This document shows positions 1 through 8,364 of a stretch of 64,000 bases of DNA, one piece after another (within the stretch, counting starts at the first letter, position 1; the number at the start of each line of letters is the position of its first letter). This stretch comes from a virus, in IMG/VR virus record IMGVR_UViG_3300032268_000986, positions 278,866-342,865 of that record; one strand, given 5' to 3'. Below the pieces are notes generated by a model. It was not told the DNA's origin, did not search any database, and saw nothing but the letters and a program-made list of their open reading frames with translations. A program made the translations under genes and the position numbers.

Positions 1-562
1 TCTGAATTGAGTTAATGGGCTGTGGGTTCAAGGCCCAGTCTGGCCAACCAGTGGGTGCTGTGCCCACGTACTGATTTTTACCATATAAGTCTGGAATGGT
101 AACTACTTGGCTGGGGACGAATTCAGGCATGATGGAATCAACAATGTTGACGTCAGCGCGAGCTCCCGAGTTGGCGTCAACATAGGCAGCTTGAACATAG
201 TTGCCGGCTGTGCGTTCAATGCTGTAACTGGCAGGTTGTGCAGTGATATTGATGGTGTCAGAGGTATCCAAAACTACCTTGACTCGACCAAGACCGGCGC
301 TAAGTATATCCATGGGCTTGGACACAAGAACTTTGTCTCCAGCTTGACTGATCACTCGAAACACAAAGGTGCTTCCGGTGATGTTGACGGGCTTTTGATC
401 TTGATTGATAAATTCAAACAACAATACGTTGTCAACGCCTTTGTTGATGGTGAGTGTTTTTGCGTACACAGGGTCATACCTCGCAGTGAAATAGCCACCA
501 CTGGTGTCAATCAATAAAATTCGGGCAATTTGCTGATATAAGTATGCAGTGGTAGAATACAT
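1..562 (-). CDS. Virion structural protein, partial (runs off the left edge)
   Basis: An open frame on the minus strand starts at ATG 562 and is still open at base 1, giving at least 187 residues (N-terminus MYSTTAYLYQQIARILLID). It is rich in beta-prone, Ser/Thr/Val stretches and has a segment like an immunoglobulin-type or fibre domain (about residues 45-110). A late-type element CATAAATA at 581-588 and a GAGG ribosome site lie just upstream, so it is expected to be expressed late, as a particle component. It is divergent from the gene at 586. Cyanophage virion proteins of similar composition are known, but I cannot name a T4 counterpart. A plus-strand frame at 107-517 is only its shadow. 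Confidence 0.75.
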   Translation of the reverse strand, partial: MYSTTAYLYQQIARILLIDTSGGYFTARYDPVYAKTLTINKGVDNVLLFEFINQDQKPVNITGSTFVFRVISQAGDKVLVSKPMDILSAGLGRVKVVLDTSDTINITAQPASYSIERTAGNYVQAAYVDANSGARADVNIVDSIMPEFVPSQVVTIPDLYGKNQYVGTAPTGWPDWALNPQPINSIQ

Positions 563-580
563 GGGATCCTCGATAACAAC

Positions 581-588
581 TATTTATG
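581..588 (-). promoter_or_regulatory. Late promoter element CATAAATA
   Basis: CATAAATA on the minus strand, 18 bases before the start of the gene at 562, with GAGG between. It matches the T4 late consensus TATAAATA at seven of eight positions. It overlaps the start codon of the divergent gene at 586. Confidence 0.7.
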
Positions 589-960
589 GGCAGTAGCATC
601 TTTGAAACACTAACGGAAAAATATCCGTTTATAACCCTGTGCGTGTACGCCAGTGTGGAATACGTGGGCGTGATACAGAACAGAGACGATGCTGTAACCA
701 CCATCTACGACTTTGGCACGGTGGTCACACCTGAAGATAAACTGCTGTTTCTGGAACTGGCTGCTGTTTGGTGGTGGGAGAGCAATCGCAGCATTCCCAT
801 CAACATATTCTTGCGTCAGGACTGGGAACCATTTCGTTACACTTTGCGCACATTTGTCAACAAGGATCTTGACATACTGCACGGACCCATTTGCAGTCTT
901 AGCGACATTGTGCGCAAGAAAAGCAAACGTAAATCAATCACCCTGGTGCGCAAGCTCTAA
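586..960 (+). CDS. Conserved T4-like phage protein, unknown function
   Basis: This 124-residue protein begins MGSSIFETLTEKYPF and contains the aromatic segment VWWWESNRSIPINIFL (about residues 64-79), followed by a basic tail (KKSKRKS). The same layout is familiar from small conserved proteins of marine T4-like phages, none with a known role. It ends four bases inside the convergent gene at 957. Its ATG lies inside the late element of the opposite-strand gene and no ribosome site is visible, so its own expression signal is unclear. No other internal Met is available as a start. No membrane segment or catalytic motif is seen. Confidence 0.65.
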   Translation: MGSSIFETLTEKYPFITLCVYASVEYVGVIQNRDDAVTTIYDFGTVVTPEDKLLFLELAAVWWWESNRSIPINIFLRQDWEPFRYTLRTFVNKDLDILHGPICSLSDIVRKKSKRKSITLVRKL

Positions 961-1517
961 TCCAGAAGATTCATGTGCAGAGCCACCAAGGCAGCATAAC
1001 TCACTGCATGTGATTTTTTAAACACAAATCCACGGCTGGCGTCGCCGTCCCACACCGAATCAAACACTTGATCCCAGGGTCGTCCCTGCAGGTGTGCCTT
1101 GCCCGGTCTAATAATTGAAATAAAAGCAGCCATTCTAGGCACAGAATCTGGTCGCATCTGTTTCAACAAATCTGTGTAGTTGCCCACATGCACCAGTTGT
1201 TGTGCCCAGGTGGTGTCAGTCCACAATCGTTTCCAGTCTGGCGATTGACTCAACAGTTGTTCATAGTGATCAACGTCACGTATCTGCTGGTACACACTCA
1301 TGTTCAACAGATCAATTTTGAAATATCCACGCTGGTCAGCCGTCTCATAATCCAAGGCCGCACACTCATTAACAGGATCCCAGGGTATGTCAGTGACGTA
1401 TATGCCCGAGTTGTGTCGTCGTATTGTGCCGTTGGATTCCTGGCTGGCCGCGGTGTGGCGAATCAGTGCCAACACACGACTTCGATCAGGAACGTCGATG
1501 TCAATATCTGCGCTCAT
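957..1517 (-). CDS. Short DnaE-like (DNA polymerase III alpha-type) protein
   Basis: The 186-residue product reads like a condensed piece of the bacterial replicative polymerase DnaE. DIDIDV (residues 4-9) matches the active-site DxD strand of the palm. HNSGIYVTDIP (about 35-45) resembles the conserved HxxG(I/V) segment. YFKIDLLN (65-72, Asp69) fits the third catalytic Asp. FKKSHAVSYAAL near the C-terminus resembles the DnaE NKSHAxAY motif. A full DnaE is about 1,100 residues and has PHP, thumb and OB domains, all absent here. It may be a regulatory or clamp-binding relic rather than a polymerase. The start overlaps the stop of the gene at 1514 by four bases, so it is translationally coupled at the end of the uvsW operon. 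Confidence 0.6.
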   Translation of the reverse strand: MSADIDIDVPDRSRVLALIRHTAASQESNGTIRRHNSGIYVTDIPWDPVNECAALDYETADQRGYFKIDLLNMSVYQQIRDVDHYEQLLSQSPDWKRLWTDTTWAQQLVHVGNYTDLLKQMRPDSVPRMAAFISIIRPGKAHLQGRPWDQVFDSVWDGDASRGFVFKKSHAVSYAALVALHMNLLD

Positions 1518-1861
1518 TTTACATCACACAATGCCACAGCAATACGCACAGCATCCTCTGCACGATCTCTAGCCAGCAAGGCATCTGCCACAGTGGGATG
1601 TTTTTTTGCCAACTCATTCATCTTCTTTTCTTCTTCCATTTTCTGTCGTACCCACTGAATGGCTTCTTGAGTTACACCGTCAAGTTCAATCTGTGGTATA
1701 CTTGCACTCAACATCAACCATGAACTGCCGTCATACACTTCCATGCTTGATCCATTGCATCGAACCATACCTGCACTAGGGCGGCTCATGTCAACATAAG
1801 GTGTACTGTAACTGTTGCCGGCAATGTGTATGCCCAGACCTTGTGTGATGTTTCTAATCAT
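1514..1861 (-). CDS. Conserved hypothetical protein
   Basis: The 115-residue protein has two parts. Residues 1-55 are Gly/Ser/Thr-rich and beta-like (GLGIHIAGNSYSTPYV, then YDGSSWLML, which resembles short virion repeat domains). Residues 65-115 are charged and helical (QKMEEEKKMNELAKKHP). It has a GCAGGA ribosome site inside the end of the preceding gene and overlaps the next start by four bases. I recognise no enzyme motif. The mixture of a surface-protein-like head and a coiled tail suggests a small virion or adaptor protein, but that is a guess. Confidence 0.6.
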   Translation of the reverse strand: MIRNITQGLGIHIAGNSYSTPYVDMSRPSAGMVRCNGSSMEVYDGSSWLMLSASIPQIELDGVTQEAIQWVRQKMEEEKKMNELAKKHPTVADALLARDRAEDAVRIAVALCDVK

Positions 1862-1862
1862 G

Positions 1863-2537
1863 TCACCATCCTGCTTTCTTTAAAAGATCCTTGGTCCATT
1901 CCTGGTCGGCCATGTAGTTGCGAAACTTGGTTTGCCAGCGATCTGAGTCAATGTAAGGCCAGATCATGGCAATTTGTTCTGAATTGAGTTGGCTTAGAAA
2001 CTCTTGGCCGGACTCTGAATTGTAAATGCACCAAGCACTGAGTCTACCAGCCACTATGTCATGACACAGGGCATTGTGGTTGCCATATCTCAACATGTCG
2101 TGACTGGGATGTGTGGTGTGTTCTTGCCAGGCCAAGCTGAGGTTCAGAGCACGTTCCAATGCATCTTGTGGTGCTTCCAGCAACAGATAATCCAACAAGT
2201 ATTCAGTGTACAACTTGTCACTGCACCAGTTGTCAATTTTTTTCTGTGCTCGCAACAACCATATCAAAAATTGCGAGGGATTGATCACTCGGGTGTTAAC
2301 ACAGTATCTTCCCCATTTCACAAATGCTCGATAGTAGGGCGAGTCCGCAAAGTCTTCAAACGTTTTGTTACGAGCCGATCCCTGCATGGTTTCATAAAAC
2401 TTTACATAGGCCTGGAACCCCAAGCGAACACCTGCTTCGTGCTGTTCCAGTCGGCGTCGTTTGGGTTCACACATGTGAACAGCAACCGAACTTTCTTTAA
2501 AAAATTCTTTTTTGCAAAACTCACACGTATAATTCAT
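1863..2537 (-). CDS. N-terminal zinc-finger protein, unknown function
   Basis: The 224-residue protein starts with a compact finger, CEFCKKEFFKESSVAVHMC (Cys5, Cys8, His21, Cys23), followed by a basic stretch KRRR. The rest is helical with many Trp and Tyr and no enzyme signature. A single finger plus a basic patch suggests nucleic-acid or protein binding. It sits in the early operon downstream of uvsW, with its ATG overlapping the stop of the SGNH-like gene by four bases. Conserved proteins with this finger occur in cyanophages without an assigned function. Confidence 0.65.
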   Translation of the reverse strand: MNYTCEFCKKEFFKESSVAVHMCEPKRRRLEQHEAGVRLGFQAYVKFYETMQGSARNKTFEDFADSPYYRAFVKWGRYCVNTRVINPSQFLIWLLRAQKKIDNWCSDKLYTEYLLDYLLLEAPQDALERALNLSLAWQEHTTHPSHDMLRYGNHNALCHDIVAGRLSAWCIYNSESGQEFLSQLNSEQIAMIWPYIDSDRWQTKFRNYMADQEWTKDLLKKAGW

Positions 2538-3256
2538 TCTAGTATTGTATTACGTTTGATATAGTCTGTCAAGTATTCATTGACCCGGCCATGATGTCCA
2601 GGTCTACGATGGCGAAACTCCGGTGGGGGAGGAGGATCATTGCGTATGGCCGATTGTGGTACGCCTTGTTGATGTTGCCAGTGAACAGCCGGCCAACGAT
2701 ACCGATCAACAAACAGCACGGGGTCACCAAAAATGTCCAATCGAGGATCTTCCAGATGCTGCAACATTTCTTGTTCGGGTTGATCGCTTATCTGCCGAAA
2801 CACCAACAATCGATGTCCGTACGGTTCTAACAACAGCCTCAACGACAACAATTGATAACTCAAATGTTCCAGCATGTCCAACATACCATACACATGAGCG
2901 TCAAAATTTAGATCCGCCCATTCATGAGTTTTTTCCTGCGTCCAAGGACCTAGATATTTTTCTTGATGTCTTGATTGTGGATTGATCCAGGTGCCTTCAA
3001 ATTTATCATCAGACGGGGACACTGGTATTTCCCAACGATTCATAAAGCTCATGCCCAGCAAGTAAAACGACGGTCGGCGATTGTTCTGATGTGCATGCTT
3101 GGCAGTGGTTCTTATGATTCTTGAATTGCAACTACCCCCCAGGGCCAGATTTTCACATGATTGCATGCCCAGACGATCAACTAGGTCATGAGCCCCGCCA
3201 CCACTGGCATACACATCCATGTAACTGCATCCATTGACTACCAAATGCTTTATCAT
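2534..3256 (-). CDS. SGNH/GDSL-like hydrolase family protein
   Basis: The 240-residue protein opens with HLVVNGCSYMD, which fits block I of SGNH hydrolases with the catalytic Ser in a GCS motif. It is followed by LALGGSCNSRI (block II Gly) and YLLGMSFMNRWE (block III region). The C-terminal block V would need a DxxH; HxxPGHHGRVNEY near the end may supply the His. Such proteins are esterases or acyl-hydrolases of sugars in bacteria, but phage versions are uncharacterised. It overlaps both neighbours by four bases. A second protein of this type is at 39984. Confidence 0.6.
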   Translation of the reverse strand: MIKHLVVNGCSYMDVYASGGGAHDLVDRLGMQSCENLALGGSCNSRIIRTTAKHAHQNNRRPSFYLLGMSFMNRWEIPVSPSDDKFEGTWINPQSRHQEKYLGPWTQEKTHEWADLNFDAHVYGMLDMLEHLSYQLLSLRLLLEPYGHRLLVFRQISDQPEQEMLQHLEDPRLDIFGDPVLFVDRYRWPAVHWQHQQGVPQSAIRNDPPPPPEFRHRRPGHHGRVNEYLTDYIKRNTILE

Positions 3257-3696
3257 TTGACATCTCGTCCCAATTGTCGATCGTGATCGTCCAGGTCTTT
3301 GGTAGAAACCACAGTCATCATGACATCCAGTTCGTCATCTCGATAAGTGGGATACAACTCCTGTAGACGCTTTCGTTTGGCACCGGCTCCGGCTTCTTTT
3401 TTCTTGGGCGCAACCCAGTTGTGCTTCATTGCCCCCAAGCCCGGGCTCACGGCAGTGGCACACAACCACTGCAATTTGGGGTGCCGGCCAATTGTGAAGA
3501 AGTGTTTGTTCAAGTAGTGGTTACAACTTTGCACATAGTACTCTTGCAACTCCTGAGCACCGTCCACACAACTACCCCAACGGATCATGAGAAAAGTACT
3601 GAACTTCTTGAGCTCTTCTGTGGTAAGACTGTTGTAGAACTCTCGGTTCTTGACGTCCAGTTGACGCATCTCGTTGTGTATTGATAGCTTATCCAT
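3253..3696 (-). CDS. Conserved T4-like marine phage protein
   Basis: I place the start at ATG 3696 (MDKLSIHNEMRQLD), which overlaps the stop of the radical SAM gene by eight bases; a longer frame to 3756 has no support. The 147-residue protein contains KKFSTFLMIRWGSC, LNKHFFTIGRHPKLQWLC and a Lys/Arg-rich segment (about 105-120). This layout is conserved among cyanophages, and its function is unknown to me. Basic clusters and the position in the recombination operon would fit a nucleic-acid-associated role, but no motif proves it. Confidence 0.7.
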   Translation of the reverse strand: MDKLSIHNEMRQLDVKNREFYNSLTTEELKKFSTFLMIRWGSCVDGAQELQEYYVQSCNHYLNKHFFTIGRHPKLQWLCATAVSPGLGAMKHNWVAPKKKEAGAGAKRKRLQELYPTYRDDELDVMMTVVSTKDLDDHDRQLGRDVK

Positions 3697-4747
3697 ACTT
3701 GAAAATTTTCCTATAGACCTGTTGTTGGACTGGCAAATGTTGAAACCATCCCTCACCCCGGGTGTGATCCATCATGAGCTGGCGTGCTGTGAACTTCCAC
3801 CAGGCCTGAGTATTGTCCACTGTGCGCAGTACATCAATAGCTCGATCAATGTTGACATGCCGATGTGGTGCTGTTTCCAACTTGGCAATCAAATTGTCTC
3901 GAAATTCCCAGGGAATCAAGCCCAGTCCCTCTGCACCATCAGGATTGGCCAATACTGGTTGGAACGCATGTTCCGTGACCTGTTGCTGTGAAAGATAGTC
4001 AAACAATTGATCTATCCACCAAACATTAATGGCACTGATCACTGGTGCATAGGATAATTGTACATAAGATTGTGATTTACACCAAGCAATATTTTCTTCA
4101 ATTTGACTCCATTTGGTGCCACTGCGAACTATTTCGGCAATCTCTCCCACGGCATCAATGCTGGCATTGACATTGATATACTTGAACTTGGACCAGTAGT
4201 CTTTCACGTGTTTGTTCTTGTAGCCCAACACAGTCATATTGGTGCTGTACATCACACGAGGTTGCACCCGAGCTGCAATCAATTTTTCCAACAGCTGATA
4301 GTGCTGTGGATTCAGCAGTGGTTCACCGCCGGCAAAATACACCTGTTGACAATGACTCAAGTCAATGTCGCCCAATTCAACTTCTTCGTGTAAATGAATC
4401 ACCTGTTGACCCAGTTCACTGGCCCAGCTGGTGCTGAATCCTGGACCACAACTGCGACATTTCAAATTGCAGAGATTGTTGTTTCTAAAATCCAAGAAGT
4501 GAACCTGCAAGTTGGTCAAGTCAGTGGGATAGTGCTGAAACATCTTACGCCAGCCTTCTCGCTCAGGTGGGCATGAGTTCATGCACTCCTGAGGAATTTC
4601 ACCTCGCAAAAAAGCACCGCCTACTACGTCACGAACCTGTTCAGGACTGTCAAAGTGATCGCCGCCCCAGCTGCAACAGGGTGTGAACTTGCCGCCAGGC
4701 ATGTAGGTGACTGCGGTCCATGGAGCCTTGCAATAGATTTCACTCAT
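3689..4747 (-). CDS. Radical SAM protein with N-terminal twitch-type Cys cluster
   Basis: The 352-residue protein carries the radical SAM signature CNLKCRSC (Cys93, Cys97, Cys100), which binds a 4Fe-4S cluster and cleaves S-adenosylmethionine. FAGGEPLL (about 137-145) matches the GGEP motif that holds SAM. Upstream are Cys6 (YCKAPW), Cys24-Cys25 and Cys55/Cys59, a pattern like the auxiliary-cluster twitch segment of SPASM-related enzymes, here N-terminal. The substrate is unknown; family members often modify peptides or sugars. It overlaps the gene upstream by eight bases and the one downstream by eight, so it is tightly built into the early operon. It is one of three related proteins in the window. 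Confidence 0.85.
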   Translation of the reverse strand: MSEIYCKAPWTAVTYMPGGKFTPCCSWGGDHFDSPEQVRDVVGGAFLRGEIPQECMNSCPPEREGWRKMFQHYPTDLTNLQVHFLDFRNNNLCNLKCRSCGPGFSTSWASELGQQVIHLHEEVELGDIDLSHCQQVYFAGGEPLLNPQHYQLLEKLIAARVQPRVMYSTNMTVLGYKNKHVKDYWSKFKYINVNASIDAVGEIAEIVRSGTKWSQIEENIAWCKSQSYVQLSYAPVISAINVWWIDQLFDYLSQQQVTEHAFQPVLANPDGAEGLGLIPWEFRDNLIAKLETAPHRHVNIDRAIDVLRTVDNTQAWWKFTARQLMMDHTRGEGWFQHLPVQQQVYRKIFKYG

Positions 4748-4991
4748 GTGTTTTCCTCAAATTATACAGCACAAACAACTTGTCCAGCAACTCTTTCATG
4801 TCGGGATGTTGTTCACACATGACCAAGACATCATTGATTTGATTCATCATGCGTCTGGTGGGTTCACTCACCGTGGATGAGTTCTGCTCAATGCCAATTA
4901 ATCTGCGTTTGGTCTGACCAAATTCACGTGCATAGATTCTGTTGTCCACACGTTCATAAATGTAAGTGGCTCCGGGGGTCAAGGTTCCCAT
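4740..4991 (-). CDS. Small conserved phage protein
   Basis: The 83-residue protein begins MGTLTPGATYIYERVDNRIYAREFG and ends in a helical, charged segment (HPDMKELLDKLFVLYNL). The N-terminal motif is common to small proteins of marine myoviruses, and no function is known. It starts one base after the stop of the gene at 4993 and overlaps the radical SAM gene, so all are translated in series. Confidence 0.7.
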   Translation of the reverse strand: MGTLTPGATYIYERVDNRIYAREFGQTKRRLIGIEQNSSTVSEPTRRMMNQINDVLVMCEQHPDMKELLDKLFVLYNLRKTHE

Positions 4992-4992
4992 G

Positions 4993-5493
4993 TCACCAGG
5001 CCTTGTTGTAATCCACTATCTCACAGTTACGACTTACGTCCTTGGCAAAATAAATGCAGTCAGGATCAGGATCATCAGTGAGGGGTACGGCCAACAATTG
5101 TCCGTTCTTGAGCTTGGGTGCATACCATACCACTTCATGATATACATCCAAGATTTCAATGTCGGGAAAACTGGGTCTAAAACTGCTGAGTGGGTTGAAT
5201 TGAAACACTCGGAATCCACGATCGTTGATTGATGTCAAGGGCAGCATTTCCAGGTCGCCAATTTCGGGCTCCCCAATCAAGATTTGCCAGTCCATAGGCA
5301 TTTTGATCACATTGTCTCCAATGCGCAGTACTAGAGCAGGACTGTTAAAACTCTCTAGAAATATCAAAGGAATGTAAAAATAATCTGGGTTGTTGGGATC
5401 TGAGTTGTCTAGTATTGCAAACCTCATGTCATCGATTTCATCCGGAAGATGGTCTAGATCAAAGTGCGTGTTTTCTAATGTTAATATTCTCAT
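4993..5493 (-). CDS. Conserved hypothetical protein of T4-like phages
   Basis: The 166-residue, acidic protein has a C-terminal half with DVYHEVVWYAPKLKNGQLLAVPL (about 118-140), a recognisable block in marine T4-like phages. No catalytic residues, membrane segments or nucleic-acid motifs are visible. It follows uvsW by six bases, without a clear Shine-Dalgarno sequence, and is presumably co-expressed with the helicase. An accessory replication role is possible from context only. Confidence 0.65.
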   Translation of the reverse strand: MRILTLENTHFDLDHLPDEIDDMRFAILDNSDPNNPDYFYIPLIFLESFNSPALVLRIGDNVIKMPMDWQILIGEPEIGDLEMLPLTSINDRGFRVFQFNPLSSFRPSFPDIEILDVYHEVVWYAPKLKNGQLLAVPLTDDPDPDCIYFAKDVSRNCEIVDYNKAW

Positions 5494-5499
5494 GGTTCT

Positions 5500-6969
5500 T
5501 TACTTGATGATCATCCATTCCAGTTTTTCCTGGGTGAATGGATAATTTGCTTCGCGATAAAACTGCTTGCGCTTGGTAAGATGTCGCTTGGCAAATTTGC
5601 ATGTAGAGGTGATGTCCCAGATCTCCACATGGTCTTTGTCTTCGGCCTTTCTAATGCCTCGTCCAATACTTTGTATAACTCTAACAAAACTCTTGCCAGG
5701 TTCTACCAGTACTAGATTAAAGATACGGGGTATATTGATGCCCACAGCAGCCACGCCGTATGTGGCCACAATGATTTTGTCTGTTGCATCGGCCACTGCA
5801 TCGTATTCGGCCTGGCGCTTGGTTCCCTTGGTGGCGCCTGACACAAACACCGCCCGGTCGCCCAGCCGCTCGACCAGTTGACGACCGCATTCAGTTCGAT
5901 CAACCAAGACCAGGGTGTTGCCAGTTTCATTCACTCGAGTGACCAAGGCCGCCATGGTGTCCAAGCGCCCGGACTCTTCCAACAAGTATTTGAGTTCGCT
6001 TTGATAGTCTTTGTACTCCACATGGTCAACCAACTGTACAATGTTCACATGACAGTTGGCCAGTACACCACGATCCTGTAGCTCACTTGCAGCCAGGCGG
6101 CTCACCACTGGTCCTAAACTTACCAACAATGCCTGACTTTCAAACTTTTCCTTGGGCACAGTTCCAGTCAACCCCCAACGAATCGGCACTCTTGACAACA
6201 CCCCGGCCAACAAGGTCTTGAGCGCATCAGCCTTGGCCATGTGTACTTCGTCTACAATTACACAGCAAACATCCTCAATAAAGTCATGTATGGTAAAGTT
6301 GGCTAAACCGCTTTGTGTGGTTTTCATCAAGTTGTTGAGACTCTGCCAGGTACAGATGGTGTGCTTTTTGCCCAGGTCTTTGCGGTCGCCAAAGTAAACA
6401 CCCACGTCTAGCCCCAAGTTCACGTAGTCTTTCTCAGTCTGTGTCACAAGGCTTTTGTTGGGCACAATCACAAGACTGCGGCCATAGGGCTCAATGCTGG
6501 CACTCATGGCCGCTGTCATTAGGGTTTTGCCGGCGCCTGTGGCCACTTCCTGAATGCACTGTGGGTTCTCTAAGAAGTTGTTGATGATTTCAATTTGATA
6601 ATCACGCAACATCACAGGCTCACCGGCTGCTGGGTGTCCTGGGGGCCAGGTCTTGTGTGAGAACGAGTGTTCCTCAAACGGAGAGAACTCAAATTGTATG
6701 GAATAATCTCTCTGATCATCCAGCTCAATGTCATAACCATAGTGTTCTAGAATAGGCACAACCTCGGGCAGTAAGTTCACATAGGTTGATCCGCCCAATT
6801 GAAAATATGCTACCTTGCCATCCCAGCGGCCTAGCCTCACAGCCGGCAGATATCGTGCAGCCGGATTCTCATACTTGAATGTGTTCACTAGCTTTTTGCG
6901 AACGTCAAGGTCAAGTCCTTCGACTTTGATATTGACTTCGTCTCGAATAATTATGGTTGCAGTTTTCAT
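5500..6969 (-). CDS. uvsW: UvsW-type superfamily 2 DNA/RNA helicase
   Basis: The 489-residue protein, close to T4 UvsW in length, has ATGAGKT (Walker A, residues 143-149), DEVH (240-243), GLTGT (267-271) and QSIGRGIRK (motif VI). In T4, UvsW unwinds branched DNA and R-loops, allowing the switch from origin to recombination-dependent replication. Residues 1-110 fit the N-terminal DNA-binding region of the family (LGRWDGKVAYF). It is the first gene of a leftward operon with a sigma70-type promoter 8-36 bases upstream. In T4, uvsW and uvsY are adjacent; here uvsY lies about 10 kb away. Confidence 0.93.
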   Translation of the reverse strand: MKTATIIIRDEVNIKVEGLDLDVRKKLVNTFKYENPAARYLPAVRLGRWDGKVAYFQLGGSTYVNLLPEVVPILEHYGYDIELDDQRDYSIQFEFSPFEEHSFSHKTWPPGHPAAGEPVMLRDYQIEIINNFLENPQCIQEVATGAGKTLMTAAMSASIEPYGRSLVIVPNKSLVTQTEKDYVNLGLDVGVYFGDRKDLGKKHTICTWQSLNNLMKTTQSGLANFTIHDFIEDVCCVIVDEVHMAKADALKTLLAGVLSRVPIRWGLTGTVPKEKFESQALLVSLGPVVSRLAASELQDRGVLANCHVNIVQLVDHVEYKDYQSELKYLLEESGRLDTMAALVTRVNETGNTLVLVDRTECGRQLVERLGDRAVFVSGATKGTKRQAEYDAVADATDKIIVATYGVAAVGINIPRIFNLVLVEPGKSFVRVIQSIGRGIRKAEDKDHVEIWDITSTCKFAKRHLTKRKQFYREANYPFTQEKLEWMIIK

Positions 6970-6976
6970 TACTGCA

Positions 6977-7005
6977 ATTATATATTAGTCAATTGCAAAA
7001 GTCAA
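6977..7005 (-). promoter_or_regulatory. Early (sigma70-type) promoter for uvsW operon
   Basis: On the minus strand, TTGACT (7000-7005) and TATAAT (6977-6982) are separated by exactly 17 bases. Only about seven bases lie between the -10 box and the uvsW start, so the leader is very short. Confidence 0.75.
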
Positions 7006-7013
7006 ATTATCTG

Positions 7014-7046
7014 ACAAAAAAACAGGCACCTTTTTAGGGGTGCCTG
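7014..7046 (-). terminator. Rho-independent terminator
   Basis: On the minus strand CAGGCACC, a seven-base loop and GGTGCCTG are followed by a run of seven T. It ends the leftward transcript of the AAA ATPase and the membrane peptide, and insulates the uvsW promoter next to it. Confidence 0.85.
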
Positions 7047-7099
7047 CTGTAAAGCCTGGGCCGGAGCCAACCGTTTTTGCCCAGGAAAACTTTAAAGTC

Positions 7100-7315
7100 T
7101 CATTCTTTTGTGCTGACTGTGGTCTTGAACAAAAAGCCACACAATATTGTCAAGCCCCAGGCCTGCAACCAGCTGACTTCGCCAACACCTGCCACAGCAC
7201 CCACCAAGCACCCGTTCCACAACATGTACACAGGCCAACTCAGCAAGAAACTGATCAATACCAAGGTTGCTAGACCCAACACAACTGCACCAACAATCAC
7301 TGCAATTTTTTCCAT
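7100..7315 (-). CDS. Small two-helix membrane protein
   Basis: I start at ATG 7315 (MEKIAVIVGAVVLG). A GTG at 7324 in the same frame would overlap the ATPase stop. The 71-residue peptide has two hydrophobic segments, about residues 4-29 and 32-64, and a short charged tail. Small membrane proteins of this size recur in marine T4-like phages, and their role is unknown; host-membrane or lysis-timing functions are possibilities only. It lies directly behind the AAA ATPase, before the terminator. Confidence 0.65.
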   Translation of the reverse strand: MEKIAVIVGAVVLGLATLVLISFLLSWPVYMLWNGCLVGAVAGVGEVSWLQAWGLTILCGFLFKTTVSTKE

Positions 7316-7316
7316 T

Positions 7317-8339
7317 TTAGGCACTCTTCATAACAGTGGTTTCTGCCATGCGTTTCCAGTTGCCTGGAAAGCTCTTGCGCAAGTCTGCAATCTTCAGCGC
7401 CATGCGCAGGCTCATCTCACGCAACCGAGCTTGGTTGGTGTTCATGAACTCAATGATGTCGTCCTGTACGCACTCTTCAAAGTCGTAGTCAGCAAACAAC
7501 ACACCGTCCTTGGCAATCTGCTTGATACGCAGGATCTTGTCACGCATGGTGTCCAAGGTCAAGTCTAGGTAGTGACAGCGTGACTGCAATGCATCCAAGT
7601 GATCACGAAGTTTCTGGCTCTTCATGCTGTCAAACTTCAAGTTAGTGATAAAGATCACCGAACCCTTGAACTCAAAACTGTCTGGAATGCCTTCGCGACG
7701 CAGAGTGCTGGACTCTGACAACCAGGAAATCTTGCGCTTCTTGCCGGAGTCAAGAGCGCCCTTGAGCAAGTTCAAGCTGACATCGTCAAGCAAGATTGAG
7801 TCACAGTCATCAAACACCACCACACAATTGGTGTCAGAATATTTGTACAAGGTCTGGTACAGGCCAATTGGGGTTGCCGAGCCTTTAACAACTTCGGCAC
7901 GGAGTCGCTTGCCAGCCAGCTTGTCCAGCAATGTGGCTTTTTCAATTTCTTGTTCCACACCAAAGCTCTTGCCCACGCCGGGAGGACCTGACACAATCAT
8001 AGCACGGATGTCGCCGTTGACACAGGCCTTGCTCATCTCATGCAAGATGTCAAAACGCTCGCGAATGCGATCCATTGCTTCGTCTTCAGTTTCCGCTGTT
8101 ACCACGGGCTTTTTTAATTGTACGGTGTTGTCTTGTATCATGCCGTTAGTATACTCTAGATCTCGAATGCTGTCAACCCGCACTCTTACCACATCAAACT
8201 CGGCACCAAAATAGCCGTTGCTCTTGACAGTGACGTAGCCGCCTTTGGCTCCAGTTTGGAACCCTTTGACAAGTTCAAAAGTGGCACCTTTTACAGGCTG
8301 GTTGCGATAAACACCGTTTAAAATACGAATTGCGCTCAT
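7317..8339 (-). CDS. AAA-family ATPase
   Basis: The 340-residue protein has GPPGVGKS (Walker A, residues 118-125) and VVVFDDCD (Walker B, 173-180), followed by IFITNLKFD, which fits the sensor-1 Asn. Residues 1-75 form a separate small N-terminal domain (GYFGAEFDVVRVRVDSI). The C-terminal helices end with FPGNWKRMAE. Homologous ATPases are frequent in marine T4-like phages; the target is unknown, and remodelling of a replication or host complex is plausible. It has an early promoter, a possible late element in its leader, and a GGAGCC ribosome site. Confidence 0.85.
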   Translation of the reverse strand: MSAIRILNGVYRNQPVKGATFELVKGFQTGAKGGYVTVKSNGYFGAEFDVVRVRVDSIRDLEYTNGMIQDNTVQLKKPVVTAETEDEAMDRIRERFDILHEMSKACVNGDIRAMIVSGPPGVGKSFGVEQEIEKATLLDKLAGKRLRAEVVKGSATPIGLYQTLYKYSDTNCVVVFDDCDSILLDDVSLNLLKGALDSGKKRKISWLSESSTLRREGIPDSFEFKGSVIFITNLKFDSMKSQKLRDHLDALQSRCHYLDLTLDTMRDKILRIKQIAKDGVLFADYDFEECVQDDIIEFMNTNQARLREMSLRMALKIADLRKSFPGNWKRMAETTVMKSA

Positions 8340-8364
8340 TTGTTGGCTCCTTGTGAGTGCGGGT

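Noticed and set aside
107-517. Plus-strand open frame of 136 residues at the left edge
   Set aside because: It is the shadow of the minus-strand structural gene, which has coding-like sequence, a ribosome site and a late element.
6120-6400. Plus-strand frames within uvsW
   Set aside because: Shadows of a helicase with intact motifs.
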